Assembly: GCF_036246005.1 (NCBI RefSeq)
Contig: NZ_CP109171.1
Span: 7,242,001 to 7,306,000, forward strand
DNA length: 64,000 nt
Source: Streptomyces sp. NBC_01723
Lineage (GTDB): Bacteria; Actinomycetota; Actinomycetes; Streptomycetales; Streptomycetaceae
Reading direction: 5' to 3'
The notes beneath the pieces are model-generated. The model searched no databases. It worked only from the letters and a program-made list of their open reading frames with translations, and was not told the origin of the DNA. This document shows positions 53,598-61,004 of the stretch, piece after piece. A program made the position numbers and the translations under genes. Within the stretch, counting starts at the first letter, position 1. Every line of letters starts with the position of its first letter.

Positions 53598-53708
53598 GCC
53601 GCCGTACGCGGACACAGTGCCGGGAACCGGCCCGCTCGCGACGTTTGGGTGCCCTGGTCAAGGGGACGCGGAAGGCTCACGAGGTACGCGACAGCCCGGA
53701 GGCGAACC

Positions 53709-55520
53709 GTGAGCCGACCCCGCATCGTGATCGTCGGTGCCGGTTTCGCCGGGTACCGGACGGCCCGCACCCTGTCCCGGCTCACCCGGCACCAGGCCGA
53801 CATCACCCTGCTCAACCCGACCGACTACTTCCTCTACCTGCCGCTGCTGCCGCAGGTGGCCGCCGGAATCCTGGAGCCGCGCCGCGTCACCGTGTCCCTC
53901 TCGGGCTCACTGCCGCACGTCCGGCTGGTGCTGGGCGAGGCCGACGGCATCGACCTCGACGAACACACCGTGCACTACACCGGGCCCGAGGGCGGCGAGG
54001 GCACCCTGCCCTTCGACCGGCTGGTGCTCGCCGCGGGCAGCGTCAACAAGCTGCTGCCCGTCCCGGGCGTCGCCGAGCACGCGCACGGCTTCCGGGGGCT
54101 GCCGGAGGCGCTGTACCTGCGCGACCACGTGACGCGCCAGGTGGAGCTGGCCGCCGCGGCCGACGACCGCGAGGAGTGCGCCGCGCGGTGCACCTTCGTC
54201 GTGGTCGGCGCCGGATACACCGGCACCGAGGTCGCCGCGCACGGCGCGATGTACACCGACGCACAGGTCCGCAAGCACCCCATGCGCACCGGTATGCGGC
54301 CCCGTTGGATGCTGCTGGACGTGGCGCCCCGGGTGCTGCCCGAGATGGACGAACGGCTCTCCCGCACCGCCGACCGGGTACTGCGGCAGCGGGGCGTCGA
54401 CGTGCGGATGGGGACCTCGGTGAAGGAGGCCACGCACGACGGCGTGGTGCTGACCGACGGTACGAGTGTCGACACGCGCACGCTCGTGTGGTGCGTCGGC
54501 GTGCGGCCGGACCCGCTGGTCGAGTCCCTGGGGCTGCCCCTGGAACGCGGCCGGCTGCTCGTCGACCCGCACCTCCAGGTGCCGGGCCGCCCCGAGTTGT
54601 TCGCCTGCGGAGACGTGGCCGCGGTGCCCGACCTGACGCAACCCGGCCAGTTCACGCCGATGACCGCGCAGCACGCCTGGCGGCACGGCAAGGTCTGCGC
54701 GCAGAACGTCGCCGCGTCGCTCGGCATCGGCGAGCGGCGGCCCTACCACCACCGTGACCTGGGGTTCGTCGTGGACCTCGGCGGGGCCAAGGCCGCCGCC
54801 AACCCCCTCGGCCTGCCGATGTCCGGCCCCGCGGCAGGCGCGGTCACCCGCGGCTACCACCTCGCGGCGATGCCGGGCAACCGCGTCCGGGTGGCCGCGG
54901 ACTGGCTGCTGGACGCGGTGCTGCCCCGTCAGGCGGTGCAGCTGGGCCTCGTCCGCTCCTGGTCGGTACCGCTGGAGTCGTCGTCACCGGAGGTGGCCCG
55001 GGTGGCCGGACGCCCGGAACGGGACGCCGAGCAGACGGCGAGGACCGGGACGAACGGGACGACCGGGACGACCGGGACGACCGGTAAGGAATCCCGCGCC
55101 GAGCCCCCGAAGAGCCGGCCGGGCGGCGAGCCCGCGAAGAGCCGGCCCGGCGGTGAGCCCGCGAAGAACCAGCCGGGCGGTGAGCGCGCCAAGAACCAGC
55201 CCGGTGGTGAGGCCGCGAAGAAGCAACCGGGCGGTGAGCCCGCGAAGAACCAGCCGCACCCGCCCCGTGCCGCCGGCAACCCGCGCCGGGCCGGGGAAGG
55301 CGGCGGTACGGGACCTGCCCGGGGTTCCGGCAAGGCGCGCAAGACGTCCCGGGCGTCCGGCGGAGGACGGCCCACCGCCCCGTCCGGACCGACCCGGGCC
55401 GCGGGACCGCCCGCCGACCCCGGCCCCGAACCCCCTGCGAACCAGCCGCCCCCCGGACCCGACATCGCCCCCGGCCCGGTCAAACGCACCGACGGCCGCC
55501 GCGCGGAAGGAGACTCATGA
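53709..55520 (+). CDS. NADH dehydrogenase-like flavoprotein with repetitive basic tail
   Basis: The start is GTG 53709 with GGAGG 7 bases upstream; 603 residues. Residues 1-430 are a type II NADH dehydrogenase-like enzyme: FAD motif IVIVGAGFAGYRTAR, NAD motif FVVVGAGYTGTEVAAHG, and LFACGDVAAVPDLTQPGQFT near the end. The last about 165 residues are low complexity: GTTGTTG repeats, then about five copies of a 9-residue unit (AKNQPGGEP and variants), then Pro/Arg/Gly-rich sequence. Ordinary NDH-2 proteins lack this tail. The stop overlaps the transketolase start (ATGA), so the two are coupled. The enzyme passes electrons from NADH to quinone. Confidence 0.88.
   Translation: MSRPRIVIVGAGFAGYRTARTLSRLTRHQADITLLNPTDYFLYLPLLPQVAAGILEPRRVTVSLSGSLPHVRLVLGEADGIDLDEHTVHYTGPEGGEGTLPFDRLVLAAGSVNKLLPVPGVAEHAHGFRGLPEALYLRDHVTRQVELAAAADDREECAARCTFVVVGAGYTGTEVAAHGAMYTDAQVRKHPMRTGMRPRWMLLDVAPRVLPEMDERLSRTADRVLRQRGVDVRMGTSVKEATHDGVVLTDGTSVDTRTLVWCVGVRPDPLVESLGLPLERGRLLVDPHLQVPGRPELFACGDVAAVPDLTQPGQFTPMTAQHAWRHGKVCAQNVAASLGIGERRPYHHRDLGFVVDLGGAKAAANPLGLPMSGPAAGAVTRGYHLAAMPGNRVRVAADWLLDAVLPRQAVQLGLVRSWSVPLESSSPEVARVAGRPERDAEQTARTGTNGTTGTTGTTGKESRAEPPKSRPGGEPAKSRPGGEPAKNQPGGERAKNQPGGEAAKKQPGGEPAKNQPHPPRAAGNPRRAGEGGGTGPARGSGKARKTSRASGGGRPTAPSGPTRAAGPPADPGPEPPANQPPPGPDIAPGPVKRTDGRRAEGDS
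55048..55260 (+). repeat. Tandem repeats in the ndh tail
   Basis: A 9-bp repeat (ACGGGACGA type, 55048-55086) is followed by about five 27-bp units (55110-55255) encoding AKxxPGGEP. Both are in frame. Confidence 0.8.
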
Positions 55521-57364
55521 ACACCGGTGAACTCGTCGACCTCGGACAGCAACTGCGCGTCGACAGCGTACGGGCGGCGGACGCCGCCGGCTCCGGGCAC
55601 CCGACGTCGTCGATGTCCGCCGCCGACCTGATGGCCGTACTGCTGGCCAACCACCTCCGCTACGACTTCGCCCGCCCCGCCCACCCCGGCAACGACCGCT
55701 TCGTGCTCTCCAAGGGACACGCCTCGCCCCTGCTGTACGCCGCTTACAAGGCGGCCGGTGCCATCGACGACGAGGAACTGCTCACCTTCCGCAAGGTGGG
55801 CAGCCGCCTGGAGGGCCACCCCACGCCGCAGCGGCTGCCGTGGGTCGAGACGGCCACCGGTTCGCTCGGGCAGGGCCTGCCCGTCGGCGTCGGCATCGCC
55901 CTGGCGGGCAAGCGCCTCGACCACAACGACTACCGCGTGTGGGTGCTGTGCGGCGACAGCGAGATGGCCGAGGGATCGGTGTGGGAGGCCGCCGAGCACG
56001 CCGGGCACGAACACCTCGACAACCTCACCGTGATCGTCGACGTCAACCGGCTCGGCCAGCGCGGCCCCACCCGGCACGGCCACGACCTCGACGCGTACGC
56101 GCGCCGATTCCGCGCCTTCGACTGGCACACGATCGAGGTCGACGGCCACGACGTGGACGCGATCGACCGCGCCTACGGCGAAGCCCTCTCCACCAGGGGC
56201 CAGCCCACCGCCGTCATCGCCCGCACTCTCAAGGGCAAGGGGGTCAAGGCGGTCGAGGACCGCGAGGGCCACCACGGCAAGCCGCTGCCCGACGCCGAGG
56301 AGGCCGTCGCCGAACTCGGCGGCCCGCGGGACCTGCGGGTCACGGTGCACGAGCCCGAGGACGCGCGGTCGCTGCACTCGGCCGGCACCGGGCAGACCGA
56401 GCTGCCCCGCTGGGACGTGGGCGAGGAGGTCGCCACCCGCAACGCCTTCGGTGAGGCGCTGGCCGCGCTCGGCACCGCCCGCGGCGACGTCGTGGCGCTC
56501 GACGGAGAGGTGGGCGACTCCACGCGCGCCGAGTTCTTCGCCAAGGAACACCCCGAGCGCTACTTCGAGTGCTACATCGCCGAGCAGCAGATGGTCGCCG
56601 CGGCCGTGGGGATGGCGGCACGCGGCTGGGTGCCGTTCGCCACCACCTTCGCCGCGTTCCTGACCCGCGCCTTCGACTTCCTGCGCATGGCCTCCGTCAG
56701 CGGCGCCGGCATCAACCTCGTCGGCTCCCACGCGGGTGTCGCCATCGGCCAGGACGGGCCCAGCCAGATGGGTCTGGAGGACCTGGCGATGATGCGGGCC
56801 ATCCACGGTTCGACCGTGCTGTACCCGTGCGACGCCAACCAGACCGCGCGCCTGGTCGCCGAGATGGCGGGCCTGGAGGGTGTCCGCTACCTGCGCACCT
56901 CGCGCGGTGAGAGCAAGGTCGTCTACGGCCCCGACGAGGAGTTCCCGGTCGGCGGCAGCAAGGTCCTGCGCTCCTCCGCCGACGACCGGCTCACCCTCGT
57001 GGCGGCCGGCGTCACCCTGCACGAGGCGCTGGCCGCGGCCGACGCCCTCGCCGGGGACGGCATCCCGGTCCGGGTGATCGACCTGTACTCCGTGAAGCCC
57101 GTCGACCTGGCCACTCTGCGCCGGGCCGCGGAGGAGACCGGCTGCCTGGTCACCGTCGAGGACCACCGCCGGGAGGGCGGCATCGGCGACGCGGTCCTGG
57201 ACGCGTTCTGCGACGGCCGGCCCGTGCCGCGGCTGGTGCGGCTCGCCGTCGGGACGATGCCGGGCTCCGCGACCCCCGCCGAGGAACTGCACGCGGCGGG
57301 GATCGACGCCGAGTCCATCGCCGCGGCCGGACGGATGCTGGTGGAGCAGGCGATCGTGCCGTGA
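55517..57364 (+). CDS. Transketolase
   Basis: The 615-residue protein starts at ATG 55517. The N-terminal TPP domain shows GHPTSSMSAADLMAVLLANH and the TPP motif GDSEMAEGSVWEAAE; the middle pyrimidine domain has YIAEQQMVAAAVGMAARG, and a C-terminal domain follows. This single-chain layout is shorter than TktA (about 660-700) and resembles the actinobacterial transketolases found apart from the pentose-phosphate operon. It would transfer two-carbon units between sugar phosphates; DXP synthase is excluded by its layout. The stop overlaps the ligD primase start (GTGA). Confidence 0.9.
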   Translation: MNTGELVDLGQQLRVDSVRAADAAGSGHPTSSMSAADLMAVLLANHLRYDFARPAHPGNDRFVLSKGHASPLLYAAYKAAGAIDDEELLTFRKVGSRLEGHPTPQRLPWVETATGSLGQGLPVGVGIALAGKRLDHNDYRVWVLCGDSEMAEGSVWEAAEHAGHEHLDNLTVIVDVNRLGQRGPTRHGHDLDAYARRFRAFDWHTIEVDGHDVDAIDRAYGEALSTRGQPTAVIARTLKGKGVKAVEDREGHHGKPLPDAEEAVAELGGPRDLRVTVHEPEDARSLHSAGTGQTELPRWDVGEEVATRNAFGEALAALGTARGDVVALDGEVGDSTRAEFFAKEHPERYFECYIAEQQMVAAAVGMAARGWVPFATTFAAFLTRAFDFLRMASVSGAGINLVGSHAGVAIGQDGPSQMGLEDLAMMRAIHGSTVLYPCDANQTARLVAEMAGLEGVRYLRTSRGESKVVYGPDEEFPVGGSKVLRSSADDRLTLVAAGVTLHEALAAADALAGDGIPVRVIDLYSVKPVDLATLRRAAEETGCLVTVEDHRREGGIGDAVLDAFCDGRPVPRLVRLAVGTMPGSATPAEELHAAGIDAESIAAAGRMLVEQAIVP

Positions 57365-58293
57365 GCGGAGGCGACGGCACGCGGACCGTGCGGGCGGGCC
57401 GCCACACGGTGGAGGTGCACCGGCCGGACAAGGTGCTGTTCCCCGCGGGCGAGGGCGGCGCGCCGGAGTACACCAAGGGCGATCTCGTCGACTACCACCG
57501 CGCCGTCGCCCCCTTCATGCTGCCGCACCTGCGGGGGCGCCCGCTCATGCTGGAACGGCACCCCGACGGCGTCGACGGGCCCCGGTTCATGCAGAAGAAC
57601 ACTCCGGAGCACTACCCGGAGTGGGTCGGCCGCGTCGAGGTCGGCAAGGAGGGCGGCACCGTCCGCCACACGGTCTGCGACGACTCGGCCACCCTCGTCT
57701 ACCTCGCCGACCAGGCCGCCCTCACCCTGCACCGCTGGCTCTCCCGGACCGGGCAGGTCGACCGGCCGGACCGGATGGTCTTCGACCTCGATCCGGCCGG
57801 CGACGACTTCGAGGCGGTCCGGGAGGCCGCCCGGCTGGTGGGCGAGCTGCTCGACGAACTGAGGCTGCCCTCCGCGCTCATGACCACCGGATCCCGGGGA
57901 CTGCACGTCGTGGTTCCTCTGACGGGACGTCAGAACTTCGACGAGGTGCGGGAGTTCGCGCGGGACGCGGCCGAGGTCCTGGCCGCGGCCCATCCGGACC
58001 GGCTCACCACCGCCGCCCGCAAGAAGGACCGCGGGGACCGGCTCTACCTCGACATCCAGCGCAACGCCTACGCCCAGACCGCCGTGGCGCCCTTCACCGT
58101 CCGCGCCCGGCCCGGCGCACCCGTGGCCACACCCGTCTCCTGGGACGAACTGGACGACCCCGCCCTGCACGCCCGCCGCTGGACGATCGCGGACGCCGTC
58201 GAGCAGGCCCGCACCCGGCCCTGGGCCGGGATCATGAACCGCGCCCGGTCGCTGGGCCCCGCCCGGCGGCGGCTGAACGCGCTGCGCGGCTGA
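57361..58293 (+). CDS. LigD-type primase/polymerase domain protein
   Basis: The 310-residue protein starts at GTG 57361, overlapping the transketolase stop. It is the PrimPol domain of LigD alone: PDKVLFPAGEGGAPEYTKGD, RPLMLERHPDGVDGPRFMQK, the DLD metal motif in MVFDLDPAGDDFEAV, and TGSRGLHVVVPL. The ligase and nuclease domains are absent, as usual in Streptomyces, where several separate LigD-like genes occur. It probably synthesises RNA/DNA ends during non-homologous end joining with Ku and a separate ligase. It ends the ndh-tkt-ligD run just before the gas vesicle cluster. Confidence 0.92.
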   Translation: MSGGDGTRTVRAGRHTVEVHRPDKVLFPAGEGGAPEYTKGDLVDYHRAVAPFMLPHLRGRPLMLERHPDGVDGPRFMQKNTPEHYPEWVGRVEVGKEGGTVRHTVCDDSATLVYLADQAALTLHRWLSRTGQVDRPDRMVFDLDPAGDDFEAVREAARLVGELLDELRLPSALMTTGSRGLHVVVPLTGRQNFDEVREFARDAAEVLAAAHPDRLTTAARKKDRGDRLYLDIQRNAYAQTAVAPFTVRARPGAPVATPVSWDELDDPALHARRWTIADAVEQARTRPWAGIMNRARSLGPARRRLNALRG

Positions 58294-58330
58294 GCCTCGC
58301 CGCGGGGGGAGATGAGCGAGGTCACGTCGG

Positions 58331-58349
58331 CGCGTGCCACATGCACGCG
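58331..58349. promoter_or_regulatory. Inverted repeat upstream of gvpO
   Basis: CGCGTGC-CACAT-GCACGCG has perfect 7-bp arms and lies 53 bp upstream of gvpO. It may be an operator or a small hairpin separating the upstream operon from the gas vesicle genes. Confidence 0.4.
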
Positions 58350-58401
58350 TCCGTGGAGGTTTGGCGAACATCCTTGCGGCCACACGGAGGGGGAGGTGGC
58401 C

Positions 58402-58782
58402 ATGTCGAACACGAACAACACATCCGAATCACAAGACTCACAACAGAGTTCACGTAGGACACGCAAGCCCCGGCAGTCACAGGAGTCCCGGCAGTCACAG
58501 GAGTCACGCAAGCCCCGGCCGATGGAGGTGCTGCGCGAGGCGCGCGCACAGCTCGCGGAGCTCACCGGCATGAACGCCGAGTCGGTGTCGTCCTTCGAGC
58601 GGACGGAGGAGGGCTGGGCGCTGGAGGTCGAGGTGCTCGAACTCGAGCGGGTGCCCGACACGATGAGCCTGATGGCGAGCTACCAGGTGGAGCTTGATTC
58701 CGAGGGGCAGCTCACTGGCTACCGCCGTGTGAGGCGTTACGAGCGCGGTCGGGCCGACGCGCGAGGTTCCGGCGGCCGTTAG
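58402..58782 (+). CDS. gvpO: Gas vesicle protein GvpO
   Basis: The 126-residue protein starts at ATG 58402 behind GGAGGGGGAGG. A disordered N-terminus with repeated QSQESR (residues about 24-36) precedes the GvpO domain (about 40-120: MEVLREARAQLAELTGMNAE and EVEVLELERVPDTMSLMASY). GvpO is needed in haloarchaea for vesicle formation and is the first gene of the Streptomyces gvp cluster. It probably assists early assembly or regulation; no vesicles are commonly seen in Streptomyces. Confidence 0.92.
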   Translation: MSNTNNTSESQDSQQSSRRTRKPRQSQESRQSQESRKPRPMEVLREARAQLAELTGMNAESVSSFERTEEGWALEVEVLELERVPDTMSLMASYQVELDSEGQLTGYRRVRRYERGRADARGSGGR

Positions 58783-58839
58783 GCCGGACCGGACCGAGTG
58801 GACTCGCACACCGAAACCCGAGATGGAGGAATGGCTGGC

Positions 58840-59283
58840 ATGACTGTTGTACCGGCACAGCAATCCGGTGGTGGAGGCGGCAGCAGCGGCCTCTACGACG
58901 TGCTCGAGCTCGTCCTGGACAGGGGGCTCGTCATCGACGCATTCGTGCGCGTCTCCCTGGTCGGCATCGAGATACTGAAGATCGACGTCCGTGTCGTCGT
59001 CGCGAGCGTGGACACGTACCTGCGCTTCGCCGAGGCGTGCAACCGTCTCGACCTGGAGGCCGGGCCGCGCAAGGACCCCGGCCTGCCCGACCTGGTCGGC
59101 CAGATGACCGAGTCCGGCGCCAAGGGCAAGTCCAAGGGAGCCCTGTCCGGTGCGGCGGAGACGATCTCCGACGCCTTCAAGCAGGCCCGTGAGGACGACG
59201 GCTCCGAGCGCGAGCGCGAGACCACGTCGCGTCCGCGTGCCCGCAAGACCACCGCCTCGCGCCGGAAGGAGGAGCAGGAGTGA
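58840..59283 (+). CDS. gvpA: Gas vesicle structural protein GvpA with extended basic tail
   Basis: Start ATG 58840 has GGAGG 10 bases upstream, while ATG 58831 is only 1 base from it; 147 residues. Residues about 15-75 are the hydrophobic shell-protein domain (LYDVLELVLDRGLVIDAFVR, then VSLVGIEILKIDVRVVVASV). Typical GvpA has about 70 residues; here a further 70-residue charged tail ends in RPRARKTTASRRKEEQE. Such a tail would project from the shell. It overlaps gvpF by a GTGA. Confidence 0.93.
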   Translation: MTVVPAQQSGGGGGSSGLYDVLELVLDRGLVIDAFVRVSLVGIEILKIDVRVVVASVDTYLRFAEACNRLDLEAGPRKDPGLPDLVGQMTESGAKGKSKGALSGAAETISDAFKQAREDDGSERERETTSRPRARKTTASRRKEEQE

Positions 59284-60053
59284 GTACGTACGTCTACGGC
59301 ATCACCGCCGCCACGCATCCCGCGCTCCCCGAGGAAACCGGCGGCGTCGGCGACCCGCCGCGCGAGATACGGATCCTGAAGCAGGGCGGGCTGGCGGCCG
59401 TCGTCAGCGACGCGCCCGAGGGGTTGCGGCCCAAGCGCAGGGAGTTGCTCGCCCACCAGACCGTGCTGAGCGAGGTCGGCGCCGAAGGCTGCGTGCTGCC
59501 CATGCGTTTCGGCAGCGTCGCCCCGGACGACAGCGCGGTGACCGGGGTGCTCGCGGAGCGCGCCGAGCACTACGAGGAACGCCTCCAGGCACTGGACGGC
59601 CGGGTCGAGTACAACATCAAGGCCACCCACAACGAGGAGGCCGTGCTCCACCACGTGATGGCCCAGAACCCGGAGATCCGGGCCCTCGCGGACGCCAACC
59701 GGCAGGCGGGCGGCGGGAGTTACGAGAACAAGATCCAGCTCGGTGAGATGGTCGCGGCCGCCGTCAAGGGCAAGGAGGCCGAGGACGCCACCACGCTGGA
59801 GCGCGCCCTGGAGTCGGACGCCGACGCGGTGAGCGTGGGCCCCGAGTCCACCGGCTGGCTGGCCAACGTGTCGTTCCTGGTGAAGCAGGGCTCCGCCGAG
59901 GAGTTCCTGGCCGCCGTGGAGCGCGCCCGCAGGGACATGCCGCACCTGGAGGTGCGGGTGAACGGCCCGCTGCCGCCGTACAGCTTCGTGGAGCCCGGCC
60001 CGGCCGAGCCCGCGGGTACCGCGGCCGGCGGGATGGATGTCGGAACGGAGTGA
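59280..60053 (+). CDS. gvpF: Gas vesicle protein GvpF
   Basis: The 257-residue protein starts at GTG 59280, overlapping the gvpA stop. It is of the GvpL/GvpF family: YVYGITAATHPALPEETGGV at the start, LAHQTVLSEVGAEGCVLPMR with FG in the conserved core, and FVEPGPAEPAG near the end. GvpF binds GvpA and acts as a chaperone or nucleation factor for the shell. A second family member, gvpL, lies later in the cluster. Confidence 0.93.
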   Translation: MSTYVYGITAATHPALPEETGGVGDPPREIRILKQGGLAAVVSDAPEGLRPKRRELLAHQTVLSEVGAEGCVLPMRFGSVAPDDSAVTGVLAERAEHYEERLQALDGRVEYNIKATHNEEAVLHHVMAQNPEIRALADANRQAGGGSYENKIQLGEMVAAAVKGKEAEDATTLERALESDADAVSVGPESTGWLANVSFLVKQGSAEEFLAAVERARRDMPHLEVRVNGPLPPYSFVEPGPAEPAGTAAGGMDVGTE

Positions 60054-60057
60054 GGAC

Positions 60058-60321
60058 GTGGGACTGATCTCGGAGGTCCTGCTGCTGCCGTTCGCCCCGG
60101 TGCGCGGCAGCGCCTGGGCCATCAGACAGGTCATGAACGAGGCGGAGCGGATCTACTACGACCCCGCCACGATCCGGGCCGAACTAGCCCGCCTGGAAGA
60201 GCAGTTGGAGGCCGGAGAGATCACGGAGGAGGAGTTCGACCAGCAGGAGGACGCGCTCCTGGACCGGTTGGAGATCGCTTCGCGCACGAGCGCGGGATTG
60301 GGCAACGGGACGGCACCATGA
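60058..60321 (+). CDS. gvpG: Gas vesicle protein GvpG
   Basis: With GTG 60058 the protein has 87 residues and begins VGLISEVLLLPFAPVRGSAW, the standard GvpG start (usually MGLIxxLLxLPLAPVRG); the ATG at 60037 lies inside gvpF. A long acidic coiled-coil-like helix follows (ELARLEEQLEAGEITEEEFD). GvpG is a small assembly factor. It overlaps gvpY by ATGA. Confidence 0.92.
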   Translation: MGLISEVLLLPFAPVRGSAWAIRQVMNEAERIYYDPATIRAELARLEEQLEAGEITEEEFDQQEDALLDRLEIASRTSAGLGNGTAP

Positions 60322-61004
60322 ATCGAGTGGGACTGGGCCTCGCGGTAGGGGCCGGATATCTGCTGGGACGCACGAAGAAACTGAAACTGGCCGTCGCCGT
60401 GGGCACCATGGTGGCCGGCAAGAAGATGAACCTGACCCCGAAGGGCATCGCCGAGCTGGTCAGTACGCAGCTGCAGAACAACCCCCAGTTCAAGGAGATC
60501 GGGGACCAGCTGCGCACGGACCTGCGGGGCGTGGGCAAGGCGGCCTCGGGCGCCATGGTCGAGCGGCAGATAGACGCGCTGGCCAATCGCCTGCACGGGC
60601 GTACCGCCGAGGTCCGCGACCAGCTCTCCGGCGTGACGTCCCAGGTGCCGGGCGTCGGCTCCCGCGACTCCGAGGTCTCGGAGGACTCGGAGGAGTACGC
60701 GGAGTCCGACCAGCGCGCCGACGACGAGCACGACGAGCAGGACGAGCAGGACGAGCAGGACGAGCGCGAGGACGAGCAGGACGAGCGCGACGGCCGGCGC
60801 GAGGCGGCGCCGGCCGCGCGCAAGACGGCCAGGAAGGCGCCCGCGAAGAAGACGCCGGCGAAGAAGGCGGCCGCCAAGGCACCCGCCAAGAAGACCGCGG
60901 CGAAGCGGGCCCAGCCCGCCAAGAAGGCGGCCGGCAAGAAGACGGCCGGTGCCCGGAGCGCCGCCCGCGGAGCCACCCGGCGGACGAAGGGCGGTGGTGA
61001 GTGA
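60318..61004 (+). CDS. gvpY: GvpY: membrane-like N-terminus with acidic block and histone-H1-like tail
   Basis: The 228-residue protein starts at ATG 60318. Residues 1-40 contain a short hydrophobic, glycine-rich segment (GLGLAVGAGYLLGRTKKLKL); about 60-115 is a conserved helical region. An acidic block of repeated DEQ units (about 134-158) is followed by a Lys/Ala-rich tail (about 162-228) with AKKTPAKKAAAKAPAKKT-type repeats, like eukaryotic histone H1 and bacterial H1-like proteins. The gene is specific to the actinobacterial clusters and its function is unknown. The tail should bind DNA or acidic partners such as GvpZ. Confidence 0.85.
   Translation: MNRVGLGLAVGAGYLLGRTKKLKLAVAVGTMVAGKKMNLTPKGIAELVSTQLQNNPQFKEIGDQLRTDLRGVGKAASGAMVERQIDALANRLHGRTAEVRDQLSGVTSQVPGVGSRDSEVSEDSEEYAESDQRADDEHDEQDEQDEQDEREDEQDERDGRREAAPAARKTARKAPAKKTPAKKAAAKAPAKKTAAKRAQPAKKAAGKKTAGARSAARGATRRTKGGGE

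Noticed and set aside
53598..53708. A stress-type (sigma-B-like) promoter upstream of ndh, GTTTGG-N14-GGGACG.
   Set aside because: The -10 element matches only GGG of the GGGTAT-type consensus; too weak to list. A GGGTAC at 53100 has no matching -35.
57361..58293. Full multi-domain LigD (ligase, nuclease, polymerase).
   Set aside because: Only the polymerase domain is encoded and the next gene starts soon after; no ligase motif KxDG is seen.
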